Below are positions 53,456 to 62,688 of a DNA stretch of 64,000 nucleotides, piece by piece; positions within the stretch are counted from its first letter, which is position 1, and the number at the start of each line of letters is the position of its first letter. This stretch comes from DASUBV01 sp963725175 (GTDB lineage Bacteria > Actinomycetota > Actinomycetes > Streptosporangiales > Streptosporangiaceae), in assembly GCA_963725175.1 (NCBI GenBank), contig CAVRXH010000006.1, positions 372,001 through 436,000 of the forward strand, read 5' to 3'. A program made the position numbers and the translations under genes. The notes under the pieces are model-generated. The model had not been told where the DNA came from and searched no databases. It saw only the letters and a program-made list of their open reading frames with translations.

Positions 53456-54268
53456 ATGACGTTGCCCATCGCCCAGGCTGGCGTGGTGATCAGCACGCGC
53501 GGCAGGGACGACGCCGTGGAGCGCGCGTTCGAGGCCGCCGTCGGGCAGCCTAGCGAGACCGGCGCGCTGCTCGACGCGCTGTGCCAGGGCCGGCTGTGGC
53601 TGCCGCTGGCCGATGACGGGCGGCCGGTGGACGGGTCGGCGGTCCGGCTGCCGACACTGCGCTACCTCGGGCAGCTCCTCGTCCCCGCCTACACCAGCGC
53701 GGCGCGGCTGCTGCGCGCCTGCGAGCCGCCGCCAGGCGAGCGGATCTCGGTGCTGCCGCACGCCGTGATCGGCGCCGCCGACCTGGCCAGGCGGCTGCCA
53801 CCGCCGCTGGGCATCGCGCTGAACCCGGCCGGGCCCGCCAGCGTGCCGGTGCTGCGTCCCGGCGTGGCTCAGCTCGCCGCGCTGCGGGCCACGGTGGACG
53901 GCGTGCTGGTCAGCGTCGGGCCGCTGCCCCAGACGCCGAGCGAGCTGCTGGCCGCCGTGCGAGCCGGGCTGGCTGCGCTCACGCAGGTCAGGGCGGCGGT
54001 GGCCGCCTGGCTCACCGTGGCGGGGGCGGGCGAGGGCATGGTGCTCGCCGTGACGCTTGACGCCCCCGGCGACGGCGCCGCGCGGGACGCCGCCGCCGAG
54101 GCGGTGCAGCGCGCTGTCGACATGGCGGGCGGGTACGGCTGGCCGGTGGACGTGACGTTCCCCGGCGAGGGCGAGCCGGACCTGATCGACCGCTGGGCGG
54201 ACGGCCATGCGGCACCGTTTTACCAGCGGGCCGTGGTGCTGCCCGCACCGCGCCCCCCGACTCCCTAG
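53456..54268 (+). CDS. SseB family protein
   Basis: About 270 residues from the ATG at 53456, 34 bases from the acVLRF1 start on the other strand. The N-terminal SseB domain has FEAAVGQPSETGALLDALCQ, GRLWLPLADDGRPVDGSAVR and LGQLLVPAYTS; the C-terminal domain ends in PFYQRAVVLP. The enhanced-serine-sensitivity (SseB) family has no clear biochemical role. The stop overlaps the end of leuA by four bases on the opposite strand. Confidence 0.8.
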   Translation: MTLPIAQAGVVISTRGRDDAVERAFEAAVGQPSETGALLDALCQGRLWLPLADDGRPVDGSAVRLPTLRYLGQLLVPAYTSAARLLRACEPPPGERISVLPHAVIGAADLARRLPPPLGIALNPAGPASVPVLRPGVAQLAALRATVDGVLVSVGPLPQTPSELLAAVRAGLAALTQVRAAVAAWLTVAGAGEGMVLAVTLDAPGDGAARDAAAEAVQRAVDMAGGYGWPVDVTFPGEGEPDLIDRWADGHAAPFYQRAVVLPAPRPPTP

Positions 54269-56001
54269 CTCGCCACGCGAGCGGCGCGGTTCAGCGCGCT
54301 GATCACGCCGCGCAGCGAGGCGCGGACGATCGACTCGCTGATCCCGGCGCCCCACAGCACCCGGTCGCCGACCTGGATCTCCAGGTAGGCGGCGGCCTCG
54401 GCGTCCCGGCCTGAGGTCAGCGCGTGCTCGGCGTAGTCGAGCACCCGGACGCTGACTCCGCCCAGGCCCATGTCCACCGGAGACAGCGCCTGGCAGAACG
54501 CGGCGATCGGGCCGTTCCCCGTCCCGGTCAGCAGGTGCTCCCTTCCGAACGCGCGGACCGTGGCGCTGATCCGCTCGCGGCCCTCCTCGCTCGCCGAGCG
54601 GAAGCTGACCAGCTCGAACGGGCCGTCCGCCAGGTACTCGCCGGCGAAGATCCGCCACATCGCCGCCGCGTCGACCTCGCCGCCCTCATCGTCGGTGTGC
54701 CGCTGAATGACGTGGCTGAACTCGATCTGCAGGCGGCGCGGCAGGTCCAGGTGGTGATCGGTCTTCATGATGTAGGCGACGCCGCCCTTGCCGGACTGCG
54801 AGTTGACCCGGATGACCGCCTCGTAGGACCGGCCCACGTCCCGCGGGTCGATCGGCAGGTACGGCATCGACCAGGGCAGCTCGCCCACCGGGAGGCCTGC
54901 CAGGGCGGCGCGGGCCTCCAGGTGGTCGAAGCCCTTCTTGATGGCGTCCTGGTGCGACCCGGAGAACGAGGTGTACACCAGGTCTCCGGCGTAGGGGTGC
55001 CGCTCGTGCACGCCGATCCGGTTACAGAACTCGACGGTCCTGCGGATCTCGTCGATGTCGCTGAAGTCGATCATCGGGTCGATGCCCTGGCTGTACAGGT
55101 TCAGGCCCAGGGTGACCAGGTCCACGTTGCCCGAGCGCTCCCCGTTGCCGAACAGGCAGCCCTCCACCCGCTGCGCGCCGGCCAGCATGGCCAGCTCGGC
55201 GTCGGCGGTGGCGGTGCCCCGGTCGTTGTGGGTGTGCACCGAGAGCGCGATGTGCTCGCGGCGGGACAGGTTCCTGCTCATCCACTCGATCTGGTCGGCG
55301 TACACGTTGGGCGTGGACCGCTCCACGGTGCACGGCAGGTTGAGCACGATCTCCCGGCCGGCGCCCGGCTGCCAGGCGTCCATCACCGACTCGCAGAGAT
55401 CGGCGGCGAAGTCCAGCTCGGTGTCCATGAAGATCTCGGGCGAGTACTCGTAGCCCAGGTCGGTGCCCGGCAGGTAGGTCTCGGCGAACTTAAGCACCGC
55501 CTGGGTGCCCTGCACCGCGACGGCCCGGCACTGCTCCCGGCCGTCGCCGGGGAAGCCGAACACCACGTTGCGGAACTCCGGCGCCGCCGCGTTGTACAGA
55601 TGAACGGTGGCCATCGGGGCGCCCGCCAGCGACTGCACGGTCCGCTCGATCAGCTCCTCCCTGGCCTGGGTGAGCACCGAGATGCGGACGTCCTCCGGTA
55701 CCCGGCCCGAGGTGATCAGGTCGCGGACGAAGTCGAAGTCGGTCTGGCTGGCCGCCGGGAAGCCGACCTCGATCTCCTTGTAGCCCATCCGGACCAGCAG
55801 GTCGAACATCACCTGCTTGCGCTGGGCGTTCATCGGGTCGATGAGCGCCTGGTTGCCGTCGCGCAGGTCGGTGGAGAGCCACCGCGGCGCGGCGGTGATG
55901 ACGGCCGAGGGCCAGCGGCGGTCGGGCAGGTCCACGGGCGGGAACGGACGGTACCGGTGACAGGGCATGCCCGAGGGGCGCTGGTGATTAACGGTGGTCA
56001 C
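54265..56001 (-). CDS. leuA: 2-isopropylmalate synthase
   Basis: 578 residues, the actinobacterial LeuA type. It has WLSTDLRDGNQALIDPMN (catalytic metal site), GYKEIEVGFPAASQTDFDFV, LPCTVERSTPNVYADQIEWM, LSVHTHNDRGTATADAELAM (HxH metal ligands) and VEGCLFGNGERSGNVDLVTL. The C-terminal regulatory domain (from about residue 440) senses leucine. It makes 2-isopropylmalate from acetyl-CoA and 2-oxoisovalerate, the first committed step to leucine. A GTG start at 56001 is preceded by AAGGAG. A short leucine-rich leader peptide and hairpin lie upstream, indicating attenuation control. Confidence 0.97.
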   Translation of the reverse strand: MTTVNHQRPSGMPCHRYRPFPPVDLPDRRWPSAVITAAPRWLSTDLRDGNQALIDPMNAQRKQVMFDLLVRMGYKEIEVGFPAASQTDFDFVRDLITSGRVPEDVRISVLTQAREELIERTVQSLAGAPMATVHLYNAAAPEFRNVVFGFPGDGREQCRAVAVQGTQAVLKFAETYLPGTDLGYEYSPEIFMDTELDFAADLCESVMDAWQPGAGREIVLNLPCTVERSTPNVYADQIEWMSRNLSRREHIALSVHTHNDRGTATADAELAMLAGAQRVEGCLFGNGERSGNVDLVTLGLNLYSQGIDPMIDFSDIDEIRRTVEFCNRIGVHERHPYAGDLVYTSFSGSHQDAIKKGFDHLEARAALAGLPVGELPWSMPYLPIDPRDVGRSYEAVIRVNSQSGKGGVAYIMKTDHHLDLPRRLQIEFSHVIQRHTDDEGGEVDAAAMWRIFAGEYLADGPFELVSFRSASEEGRERISATVRAFGREHLLTGTGNGPIAAFCQALSPVDMGLGGVSVRVLDYAEHALTSGRDAEAAAYLEIQVGDRVLWGAGISESIVRASLRGVISALNRAARVAS

Positions 56002-56057
56002 GGGGGTGCTTCTCCTTGGCTGGCCGGGCTGACTAGCGGCCGGCGCAGCACTACGAC

Positions 56058-56101
56058 CCGCGACGAGGGGCCGACCGGCTGATTACCGGGCCTCGCCGCG
56101 G
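56058..56101 (-). promoter_or_regulatory. Attenuator-type hairpin between leuA leader and leuA
   Basis: Eleven-base stem CCGCGGCGAGG (56091-56101) with CCTCGTCGCGG (56058-56068), one G-U pair. The 5' arm is the end of the leader peptide frame, so a ribosome paused on the leucine codons or at the stop would change folding. Confidence 0.6.
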
Positions 56102-56127
56102 CCGCGAAGAAGCAGCACACTCAGCAT
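56083..56127 (-). CDS. leuA leader peptide
   Basis: A 14-codon frame, Met-Leu-Ser-Val-Leu-Leu-Leu-Arg-Gly-Arg-Gly-Glu-Ala-Arg, 82 bases upstream of leuA. Four leucines occur, two as CTT, a rare codon in this GC-rich genome, placed side by side. The weak ribosome site GGTGATC precedes the ATG. Leucine starvation would stall a ribosome at the CTT pair. Confidence 0.65.
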   Translation of the reverse strand: MLSVLLLRGRGEAR

Positions 56128-56285
56128 GATGATCACCAGCGTAGCACCATCTGCTCCCTGGCCTGCGGAAAGCCGTCCAGCGGCAGAAAAGCCGCCGGGC
56201 AGGCGGAACCGGTGGCGCGGTGCGGCAGATGCGTAATATCTTGTTCCCGGATTCGCGATGTATCGCTTCTCGTGGGGAGACCGGG

Positions 56286-56763
56286 ATGACGGCCAGGGCC
56301 AATCGCGCGATGGAGCGGCTGATCGGGCAGTTCTTCGAGTCCGGCGAGGTCGTCTCCGTGGCGCTGGTCGCGGGCCGGATGCGGCGCATCACGCTGGCCG
56401 TGCCGGAACTGGACTGGCTGCCGGGCCAGCAGATCCGGGTCTGCACCGGGGACGTCACGTCGCCGGCGGGCTGGCTGGATGGCATGCGCCGCGCGTACTC
56501 GGTCTGGGACTACGGCGCCGGGCAGCACGGGGGCGACCAGCACGGCGCCGACCAGCACGGCGCCGACCAGCATGGGGGCGGCCTGCTCAGCCTATGCGTG
56601 CTCGACCACGGGGACGGGCCGGGGGCGCGCTGCACGGTCGGTGACGCCGGGCCAGGAGGTGCTGTTCAGCCGTCCGGAGGGGAACATGGTCATCCGCCCG
56701 GCGGGCTATCACCTGTTCGCCGGGGAGGAGACCGCGTCAGCCGCGTTCGGGCCGCTGGATTAA
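56286..56763 (+). pseudogene. Siderophore-interacting protein, frameshifted and C-terminally truncated
   Basis: The start reads MTARANRAMERLIGQFFESG, then TLAVPELDWLPGQQIRVCTG and GMRRAYSVWDY, the flavin-binding domain of siderophore-interacting (SIP) reductases. A tandem repeat of 15 bases encodes QHGADQHGADQHG in the middle. A shift near 56630-56642 moves to the frame with PGQEVLFSRPEGNMVIRPAG, then YHLFAGEETASAAFGPLD, and a stop; the NAD(P)H-binding domain that should follow is missing. Only about 160 of 260 residues remain, so the gene is probably inactive. Repeated GGCTGGATTAACCC units follow at 56753-56790. Confidence 0.65.
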
Positions 56764-56794
56764 CCCAGGCTGGATTAACCCGGGCTGGATGAGC

Positions 56795-57166
56795 TCAGAC
56801 GTTGAAGCCGAGGGCGCGGAGCTGCTCGCGGCCGTCCTCGGTGATCTTGTCCGGGCCCCACGGGGGCATCCAGACCCAGTTGATCCGAAAATCGCTGACC
56901 AGGCCCTCCAGGGCGTCCCTGGTCTGGTCCTCGATGACGTCGGTCAGCGGGCAGGCGGCGCTGGTCAGGGTCATGTCGATGGTGAGGGACTTGTCCTCGT
57001 CCAGGGTCACGCCGTACACCAGGCCGAGGTCCACGACGTTGACGCCCAGCTCGGGGTCGACGACGTCGCGCAGCGCCTCCAGCAGGTCCTCGTTCTCGGG
57101 CGTGAGCTGGCCGACTGCCGATTCCGTGGCCGCTGATCCCGCTGATTCCACTGTTTCCTCGGTCAC
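56795..57166 (-). CDS. sufT: SufT-like Fe-S cluster assembly factor (DUF59/MIP18 family)
   Basis: 123 residues with an acidic N-terminal extension, then LRDVVDPELGVNVVDLGLVY, MTLTSAACPLTDVIEDQT (the family cysteine) and WMPPWGPDKITEDGREQLRA, the DUF59 pattern. It acts in iron-sulfur protein maturation. Its GTG-like start overlaps the SufU stop by four bases, so it is the last gene of the suf operon. Confidence 0.9.
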   Translation of the reverse strand: MTEETVESAGSAATESAVGQLTPENEDLLEALRDVVDPELGVNVVDLGLVYGVTLDEDKSLTIDMTLTSAACPLTDVIEDQTRDALEGLVSDFRINWVWMPPWGPDKITEDGREQLRALGFNV

Positions 57167-57627
57167 TGGCTTTCCTCCTTGCTACTGAGCGCGCGGGCGG
57201 TCGCGTCCTTCCAGGCCATCCAGCCGAGCAGGGCGCACTTGATCCGCGCCGGGTACTTGGCCACGCCCTCGAACGCGACCGCGTCGCCGAGGATGTCCTC
57301 GTCGGGCTCGCCCTCGCCGCGTGACTGCATCAGCGCCAGGAACTCGGCGCTGATGTCCATCGCCTCCGCGACGGTCTTGCCGAGCACCATGTCGGCCAGC
57401 ACCGAGGTGCTGGCCTGGCTGATCGAGCAGCCGAGCGCGTCGTAGGACACGTCGGCCACGGCGGGCTCGCCGCCGGCGTCCTTCAGCGTGACGCGGAGCG
57501 TCACCTCGTCGCCGCAGGTGGGGTTGACGTGGTGCACCTCGGCGTCGAACGGGTCCCGCAGGCCCTTGTGGTGCGGGTGCCGGTAGTGGTCCAGGATGAT
57601 CTCCTGGTACATGGATTCAAGCTGCAT
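57163..57627 (-). CDS. sufU: SufU iron-sulfur assembly/sulfurtransferase protein
   Basis: About 154 residues. The three conserved Zn/thiol cysteines lie in NPTCGDEVTLRV, YDALGCSISQASTSVLADMV and PARIKCALLGWMAWKDA. SufU accepts sulfur from SufS for the scaffold. It follows sufS by 76 bases on the minus strand. Confidence 0.93.
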   Translation of the reverse strand: MQLESMYQEIILDHYRHPHHKGLRDPFDAEVHHVNPTCGDEVTLRVTLKDAGGEPAVADVSYDALGCSISQASTSVLADMVLGKTVAEAMDISAEFLALMQSRGEGEPDEDILGDAVAFEGVAKYPARIKCALLGWMAWKDATARALSSKEESQ

Positions 57628-57706
57628 CACGGCGATCTCAACACATCAGCCGCCGCCGGTGTTCCGCCGGAACCCATCAGACCTTGTCCCATCAGACCGT
57701 GTCCCA

Positions 57707-58999
57707 TCAGACCGTCCCGAAGAACTTCTGGGCCTGGCGGATGCCGTCGGCCAGGGCGTCTACCTCATCGTGGGTGTTGTATAGGTAGAACGTGGCCCTG
57801 GTGCTGGCCTGCGCGCCGAGCGCCCGGTGCAGCGGCCAGGCGCAGTGATGCCCGGTTCGCACCGCGATGCCCAGCTCGTCCAGCACCTGGCCGACGTCGT
57901 GCGGGTGGATCTCGTCCACCACGAACGAGACCGCGCCGCCCCGGTGCTCGGTGGTCAGCGGGCCGAGGATGCGCACCCCGCCGATCGCGGCCAGCGCCTC
58001 CAGGGCATGATCGGTCAGCGCCTCCTCGTGCGCGGCCACGCTGGTCATGCCGACGCCGTCCAGGTAGTCGCAGGCCGCGGCGAGGCCGACCGCCTGCGCG
58101 GCGGCGGGCACGCCGGCCTCGAACCGCTCGGGCGGCGGCAGGAAGGTAGAGCCCTCCATCCTGACGACCTCGATCATCGAGCCGCCGGACACGAACGGGG
58201 GCATGGCCTCCAGCAGCTCGCGCCGGCCCCAGAGCACGCCGATGCCGGACGGGCCGAGCATCTTGTGCGAGGAGAACGCGATGAAGTCGGGGCCGAGCGC
58301 CGACACGTCGACCGGCTGGTGCGGCACCGACTGCGCGGCGTCGGCGACGACCAGCGCGCCCTTCGCGTGCGCCAGCGCGGCGATCTCGCCGACGGGCGGC
58401 ACGGTGCCGGTCACGTTGGACTGGTGGGTGACGGCGACGATCTTGGTCCGGTCGTTGATCAGCTCGCCGGCCTGGCTCAGGTCGATCCGGCCGTCCGGGG
58501 TGACCCCGAACCAGCGCAGGGTGGCGCCGGTCCGCTGGCAGAGCTGCTGCCAGGGCACCAGGTTGGCGTGGTGCTCCATCTCGGTGATCAGCACCTCGTC
58601 GCCGGGACCGATCAGGAACCGCTCGGCCTCCTGGCCGCCGGTGGCGGCGTTGCTCATCGCGTAGGCGACGAGGTTGAGCGCCTCGGTGGCGCTCTTGGTG
58701 AAGACGATCTCGCCGGGGTCGGCGCCGATGAAGTCGGCGACCCTGACCCGCGCGCCCTCGTAGGCGTCGGTCGCCTCCTCGCCGAGCAGGTGCGCGCCGC
58801 GGTGCGCGGCCGAGTTGTGCATCGTGTAGAAGTCGCGCTCGGCGTCCAGCACCTGGCGCGGCTTGTGCGAGGTCGCGCCGGAGTCCAGGTAGATCAGCGG
58901 GTGACCGCCGCGGACCGCCCGGCCGAGGATCGGGAAGTCCGCCCGGATGGCGCTGGAGTCAAGCGGCGCGGGTGCCGCCGTGGCGATGGGCGCGGTCAT
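57707..58999 (-). CDS. sufS: Cysteine desulfurase SufS
   Basis: 430 residues. Pyridoxal-lysine site SSHKMLGPSGIGVLWG (Lys near 245), substrate region FTKSATEALNLVAYAMSN and SQAGELINDRTKIVAVTHQS, and the active-site cysteine in AVRTGHHCAWPLHRALG. SufS pulls sulfur from cysteine and passes it to SufU. The start overlaps the SufC stop (ATGA). Confidence 0.96.
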   Translation of the reverse strand: MTAPIATAAPAPLDSSAIRADFPILGRAVRGGHPLIYLDSGATSHKPRQVLDAERDFYTMHNSAAHRGAHLLGEEATDAYEGARVRVADFIGADPGEIVFTKSATEALNLVAYAMSNAATGGQEAERFLIGPGDEVLITEMEHHANLVPWQQLCQRTGATLRWFGVTPDGRIDLSQAGELINDRTKIVAVTHQSNVTGTVPPVGEIAALAHAKGALVVADAAQSVPHQPVDVSALGPDFIAFSSHKMLGPSGIGVLWGRRELLEAMPPFVSGGSMIEVVRMEGSTFLPPPERFEAGVPAAAQAVGLAAACDYLDGVGMTSVAAHEEALTDHALEALAAIGGVRILGPLTTEHRGGAVSFVVDEIHPHDVGQVLDELGIAVRTGHHCAWPLHRALGAQASTRATFYLYNTHDEVDALADGIRQAQKFFGTV

Positions 59000-59763
59000 G
59001 CCGGCGATCCCGCCGTGATGAACCGCTCGTAGCCGCTGGCTTCCAGCTCCTCGGCCAGCTCGGAGCCGCCCTCGGCGACGATCCGGCCGCCGACGAAGAC
59101 GTGCACGAAGTCCGGCTGCACGTAGCGCAGGATGCGGGTGTAGTGGGTGATCAGCAGCACGCCGTGGTCGTCGGCGGCGCGGAACCTGTTGATCCCCGCG
59201 GAGACGACCCGCAGCGCGTCGATGTCCAGGCCCGAGTCGGTCTCGTCGAGAATCGCGATCTTCGGGTTCAGCAGCTCGAGCTGGAGGATCTCGTGGCGCT
59301 TCTTCTCGCCGCCGGAGAAGCCCTCGTTCAGGCTGCGCTCGGCGAACGCGGGGTCCATCGCCAGCTCGTCCATCGCGCCGCGCAGCTCCTTGACGAAGGT
59401 GCGCAGCTTGGGCGCCTCGCCGCGGACGGCGGTGACCGCGGTCCGCAGGAAGTTGGCGACCGAGACGCCTGGCACCTCCACCGGATACTGCATGGCGAGG
59501 AACAGCCCGGCCCTGGCCCTGGCGTCCACGCTCATCCCGAGCACGTCCTCGCCGTCCAGGGTGATCGAGCCCTGGGTGACCTGGTACCGCGGGTGACCGG
59601 CGATCGCGTAGGCGAGCGTGGTCTTGCCCGAGCCGTTCGGCCCCATGATCGCGTGCGTCTGCCCGGCGGACACGCTCAGGTTGACGCCGCGCAGCACCTC
59701 ACGGGCCTCGCCAGCCGCATCCGTCACGCTCGCGTGCAGGTCACGGATCTCAAGGGTGGCCAT
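58996..59763 (-). CDS. sufC: Fe-S cluster assembly ATPase SufC
   Basis: 255 residues, soluble ABC ATPase. Walker A GPNGSGKTTLAYAIAGH, signature FSGGEKKRHEILQLELL and Walker B IAILDETDSGLDIDALR. It drives the SufBC2D scaffold. It is preceded by the Rieske gene and overlaps sufS. Confidence 0.96.
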   Translation of the reverse strand: MATLEIRDLHASVTDAAGEAREVLRGVNLSVSAGQTHAIMGPNGSGKTTLAYAIAGHPRYQVTQGSITLDGEDVLGMSVDARARAGLFLAMQYPVEVPGVSVANFLRTAVTAVRGEAPKLRTFVKELRGAMDELAMDPAFAERSLNEGFSGGEKKRHEILQLELLNPKIAILDETDSGLDIDALRVVSAGINRFRAADDHGVLLITHYTRILRYVQPDFVHVFVGGRIVAEGGSELAEELEASGYERFITAGSPA

Positions 59764-59781
59764 CTATTTCTCCAGCTGTCG

Positions 59782-60096
59782 CTATTCAGGGACGGCGACG
59801 AGCACATTGTCGCCGTCGATCTTTACTTGGTAGGTGGCGACCGGCTCGGTGGCCGGCGGCCCGGTCGGCTTGCCGGTGCGCAGGTCGAAGCAGGAGCCGT
59901 GCAGCCAGCACTCGACCGTGTGGTCGTAGATATCGCCCTCGGAGAGCGGGACCTCCTCGTGCGAGCAGACGTCGTGAATGGCGTAGACCTGGCCATCGGC
60001 CCGGACGATGGCCACCGGCCGGTCACCGACCTGGACGCCGATCGCGCCTTCCTCCGGCACCTCGGACATCGCGCAGGCGCGGACGAACTCGCTCAC
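59782..60096 (-). CDS. Rieske-type [2Fe-2S] ferredoxin (non-haem subunit type)
   Basis: 104 residues from a GTG at 60096 that overlaps the SufD stop. Cluster ligands are DVCSHEEVPLSEG and ECWLHGSCFDLRTGKP (C-x-H and C-x2-H). This is the Rieske ferredoxin regularly embedded in actinobacterial suf operons, where it may receive or supply electrons for cluster assembly. Confidence 0.92.
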   Translation of the reverse strand: MSEFVRACAMSEVPEEGAIGVQVGDRPVAIVRADGQVYAIHDVCSHEEVPLSEGDIYDHTVECWLHGSCFDLRTGKPTGPPATEPVATYQVKIDGDNVLVAVPE

Positions 60097-61202
60097 TTGT
60101 CCGCCTCCAGCTCCCGCTCGATCGCCGCGCTGACCCGCTCCCTCAGCTCTGGTACCTCGATCTGGGCGATCAGCTCGCCGAAGAACCCGGTGATCACCAG
60201 CCGCCGCGCCTCGGGCTCGGGAATGCCGCGCGCCATCAGGTAGAACATGTGATGGTCTTCGAGCCGCCCGCTGGCGCTGGCGTGCCCGGCGCTGACCACC
60301 TCGCCGGTCAGGATCTCCAGGTTCGGCACGGAGTCCACCCGGGTGCCGTCGGACAGCACGAGGTTCCTGTTGTACTCGTAGGTGTCGGTGCCGGTCGCCT
60401 CGGCCCTGATCACCACGTCGCCGATCCACACCGCGTGCGCGTCGCCGCCGGCCAGCGCGCCCTTGTAGGACACCCGGCTGCGGCAGTTGCGCTCGGCGTG
60501 ATCCACGAACAGCCGGTGCTCCAGGTGCTGGCCGGCGTCGGCGAAGTACAGCCCGCGCAGCTCGGCGTCGCCGCCGGGGCCGCCGTAGCGCACGGACGGC
60601 GCCAGCCGGACCACCGAGCCGCCCAGCGTCACGGCGGTGTGCCGGAGCCTGGCGTCCCGGCCGAGCTGGCCGTGGTGATGCGACAGGTGCACCGCGTCGT
60701 CGTCCCAGTCCTGCAGCGAGACCACGCTCAGCTCGGCGCCGTCGCCGACGATGAACTCGACGTTGTCGGCGTAGGTGGCGCTGCCCTGGTACTCCAGCAC
60801 CAGCACCGCCCGCGCGTTGGCCCCGACGTTCACCACCAGGTGCCCGAACGCGGCTCCGCTGGCGTCCTCGCCGCGGACGGTGACCCAGGTCGGCTCGCTG
60901 ATCTCGGCGCCGTCGGGCACGGTCACGATGCTCGCCTCGGCGAACGAGGCGAACGCCTGGGCGCTGACCCGGTCGGCGGGCACGTAGGCCGAGCCGACCG
61001 CCGGGTCGCCGCGATCCGCGGCCGAGACGATCACGCCGGGCGCGGCGTCGATGGCCACCCCGACCTTGCCGTCGGCGGCGAAAGAGCCGTCATGCAGGCC
61101 GCGCAGGCGGCGCAGCGGGGTAAACCGCCACTCCTCCTCGCGGCCGGACGGCGCGCCGAAGTCGGCCGGATCGAACGACTGCCGCTCGTGCAGCCGCGAC
61201 AC
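60093..61202 (-). CDS. sufD: Fe-S cluster assembly protein SufD
   Basis: 369 residues from a GTG at 61202: RLHERQSFDPADFGAPSGRE then EEWRFTPLRRLRGLHDGSFA, and the SufBD core to AIERELEADK. Frame and context suggest the true N-terminus could begin at the ATG 61276 (TAATG overlap with sufB), because open frame upstream of 61202 reads GTDGGRGAKSPRPGLAGAVE and a single-base shift near 61260 would join them. SufD is the scaffold partner of SufB and SufC. Confidence 0.92.
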   Translation of the reverse strand: MSRLHERQSFDPADFGAPSGREEEWRFTPLRRLRGLHDGSFAADGKVGVAIDAAPGVIVSAADRGDPAVGSAYVPADRVSAQAFASFAEASIVTVPDGAEISEPTWVTVRGEDASGAAFGHLVVNVGANARAVLVLEYQGSATYADNVEFIVGDGAELSVVSLQDWDDDAVHLSHHHGQLGRDARLRHTAVTLGGSVVRLAPSVRYGGPGGDAELRGLYFADAGQHLEHRLFVDHAERNCRSRVSYKGALAGGDAHAVWIGDVVIRAEATGTDTYEYNRNLVLSDGTRVDSVPNLEILTGEVVSAGHASASGRLEDHHMFYLMARGIPEPEARRLVITGFFGELIAQIEVPELRERVSAAIERELEADK

Positions 61203-61275
61203 CGGCGCCGTCTCGACCGCGCCAGCCAGCCCTGGCCGTGGGGACTTCGCCCCGCGGCCACCGTCGGTGCCGCCA

Positions 61276-62688
61276 TTAGCCGACTGCTCCTTCCATCTGC
61301 AGCTCGATCAGCCGGTTCAGCTCCAGCGCGTACTCCATCGGCAGCTCCCTGGCGATCGGCTCGACGAAGCCGCGGACGATGGTGGCCATCGCCTCGTCCT
61401 CGGTCATGCCGCGGCTCATCAGGTAGAAGAGCTGGTCATCGGAGATCTTCGAGACGGTCGCCTCGTGGCCCATCTCCACGTCGTCCTCGCGGACATCCAC
61501 GTAGGGGTAGGTGTCACTGCGGCTGACCGTATCCACCAGCAGCGCGTCGCACTTCACCGTGGACTTGGAGTGCTCGGCGCCCTCCCGTACCTGGACCAGG
61601 CCGCGGTAGGAGGTACGGCCGCCCGCCCTGGCCACCGACTTGGACACGATGGAGGACGAGGTGTTCGGCGCGCAGTGCACCATCTTGGCGCCGGCGTCCT
61701 GGTGCTGGCCGCGCCCGGCGAAGGCCACCGACAGGGTCTCGCCCTTGGCGTGCTCGCCCATCAGGTAGACGGCCGGGTACTTCATCGTGACCTTGGACCC
61801 GATGTTGCCGTCCACCCACTCCATCGTCGCGCCCGCCTGCGCCACGGCCCGCTTGGTGACCAGGTTGTAGACGTTGGCCGACCAGTTCTGGATCGTGGTG
61901 TAGCGGCAGCGCGCGCCCTTCTTCACGACGATCTCCACGACCGCCGAGTGCAGCGAGTCCGAGGAGTAGACCGGCGCGGTGCAGCCCTCGACGTAGTGCA
62001 CGTAGGCGTCCTCGTCGACGATGATCAGCGTCCGCTCGAACTGGCCCATGTTCTCGGTGTTGATCCGGAAGTAGGCCTGCAGCGGGATCTCCACGTGCAC
62101 GCCCTTCGGCACGTAGATGAAGCTGCCGCCGGACCAGACCGCGGTGTTCAGCGCGGCGAACTTGTTGTCGCCAACCGGGATGATGGTGGCGAAGTACTCC
62201 CGGAACAGCTCCGGGTGCTCCTTGAGCGCCGTGTCGGTGTCCTTGAAGATGACGCCCTGCTGCTCCAGGTCCTCGCGGATCTTGTGGTAGACGACCTCCG
62301 ACTCGTACTGAGCCGCCACCCCGGCGATCAGGCGCTGCTTCTCCGCCTCGGGGATGCCCAGCCTGTCGTAGGTGCTCTTGATGTCCGCGGGCAGGTCGTC
62401 CCAGCTCGCTGCCTGCTTCTCGGTGGAGCGGACGAAGTACTTGATGTTGTCGAAGTCGATGCCCGACAGGTCAGAGCCCCAGTTCGGCATCGGCTTGCGG
62501 CCGAACAGCCGCAGGCCGCGTAGCCGCAGCTCCAGCATCCACTCGGGCTCGTCCTTCTTGGCCGAGATGTCCCGGACCACGTCCTCGGACAGCCCGCGGC
62601 GCGCGGCCGCGCCCGCCACATCCGAGTCGGCCCAGCCGAACTTGTATCGTTCCAGCCCCTCAAGCTCCGGGTGCGCGGTTGTGGTCAT
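61276..62688 (-). CDS. sufB: Fe-S cluster assembly protein SufB
   Basis: 470 residues: WMLELRLRGLRLFGRKPMPN, DKFAALNTAVWSGGSFIYVP, KGVHVEIPLQAYFRINTENM, VEGCTAPVYSSDSLHSAVVE and SRGMTEDEAMATIVRGFVEP. SufB is the scaffold subunit of the SufBC2D complex. Start overlaps the regulator's stop by four bases; the stop TAA overlaps an ATG. Confidence 0.96.
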   Translation of the reverse strand: MTTTAHPELEGLERYKFGWADSDVAGAAARRGLSEDVVRDISAKKDEPEWMLELRLRGLRLFGRKPMPNWGSDLSGIDFDNIKYFVRSTEKQAASWDDLPADIKSTYDRLGIPEAEKQRLIAGVAAQYESEVVYHKIREDLEQQGVIFKDTDTALKEHPELFREYFATIIPVGDNKFAALNTAVWSGGSFIYVPKGVHVEIPLQAYFRINTENMGQFERTLIIVDEDAYVHYVEGCTAPVYSSDSLHSAVVEIVVKKGARCRYTTIQNWSANVYNLVTKRAVAQAGATMEWVDGNIGSKVTMKYPAVYLMGEHAKGETLSVAFAGRGQHQDAGAKMVHCAPNTSSSIVSKSVARAGGRTSYRGLVQVREGAEHSKSTVKCDALLVDTVSRSDTYPYVDVREDDVEMGHEATVSKISDDQLFYLMSRGMTEDEAMATIVRGFVEPIARELPMEYALELNRLIELQMEGAVG

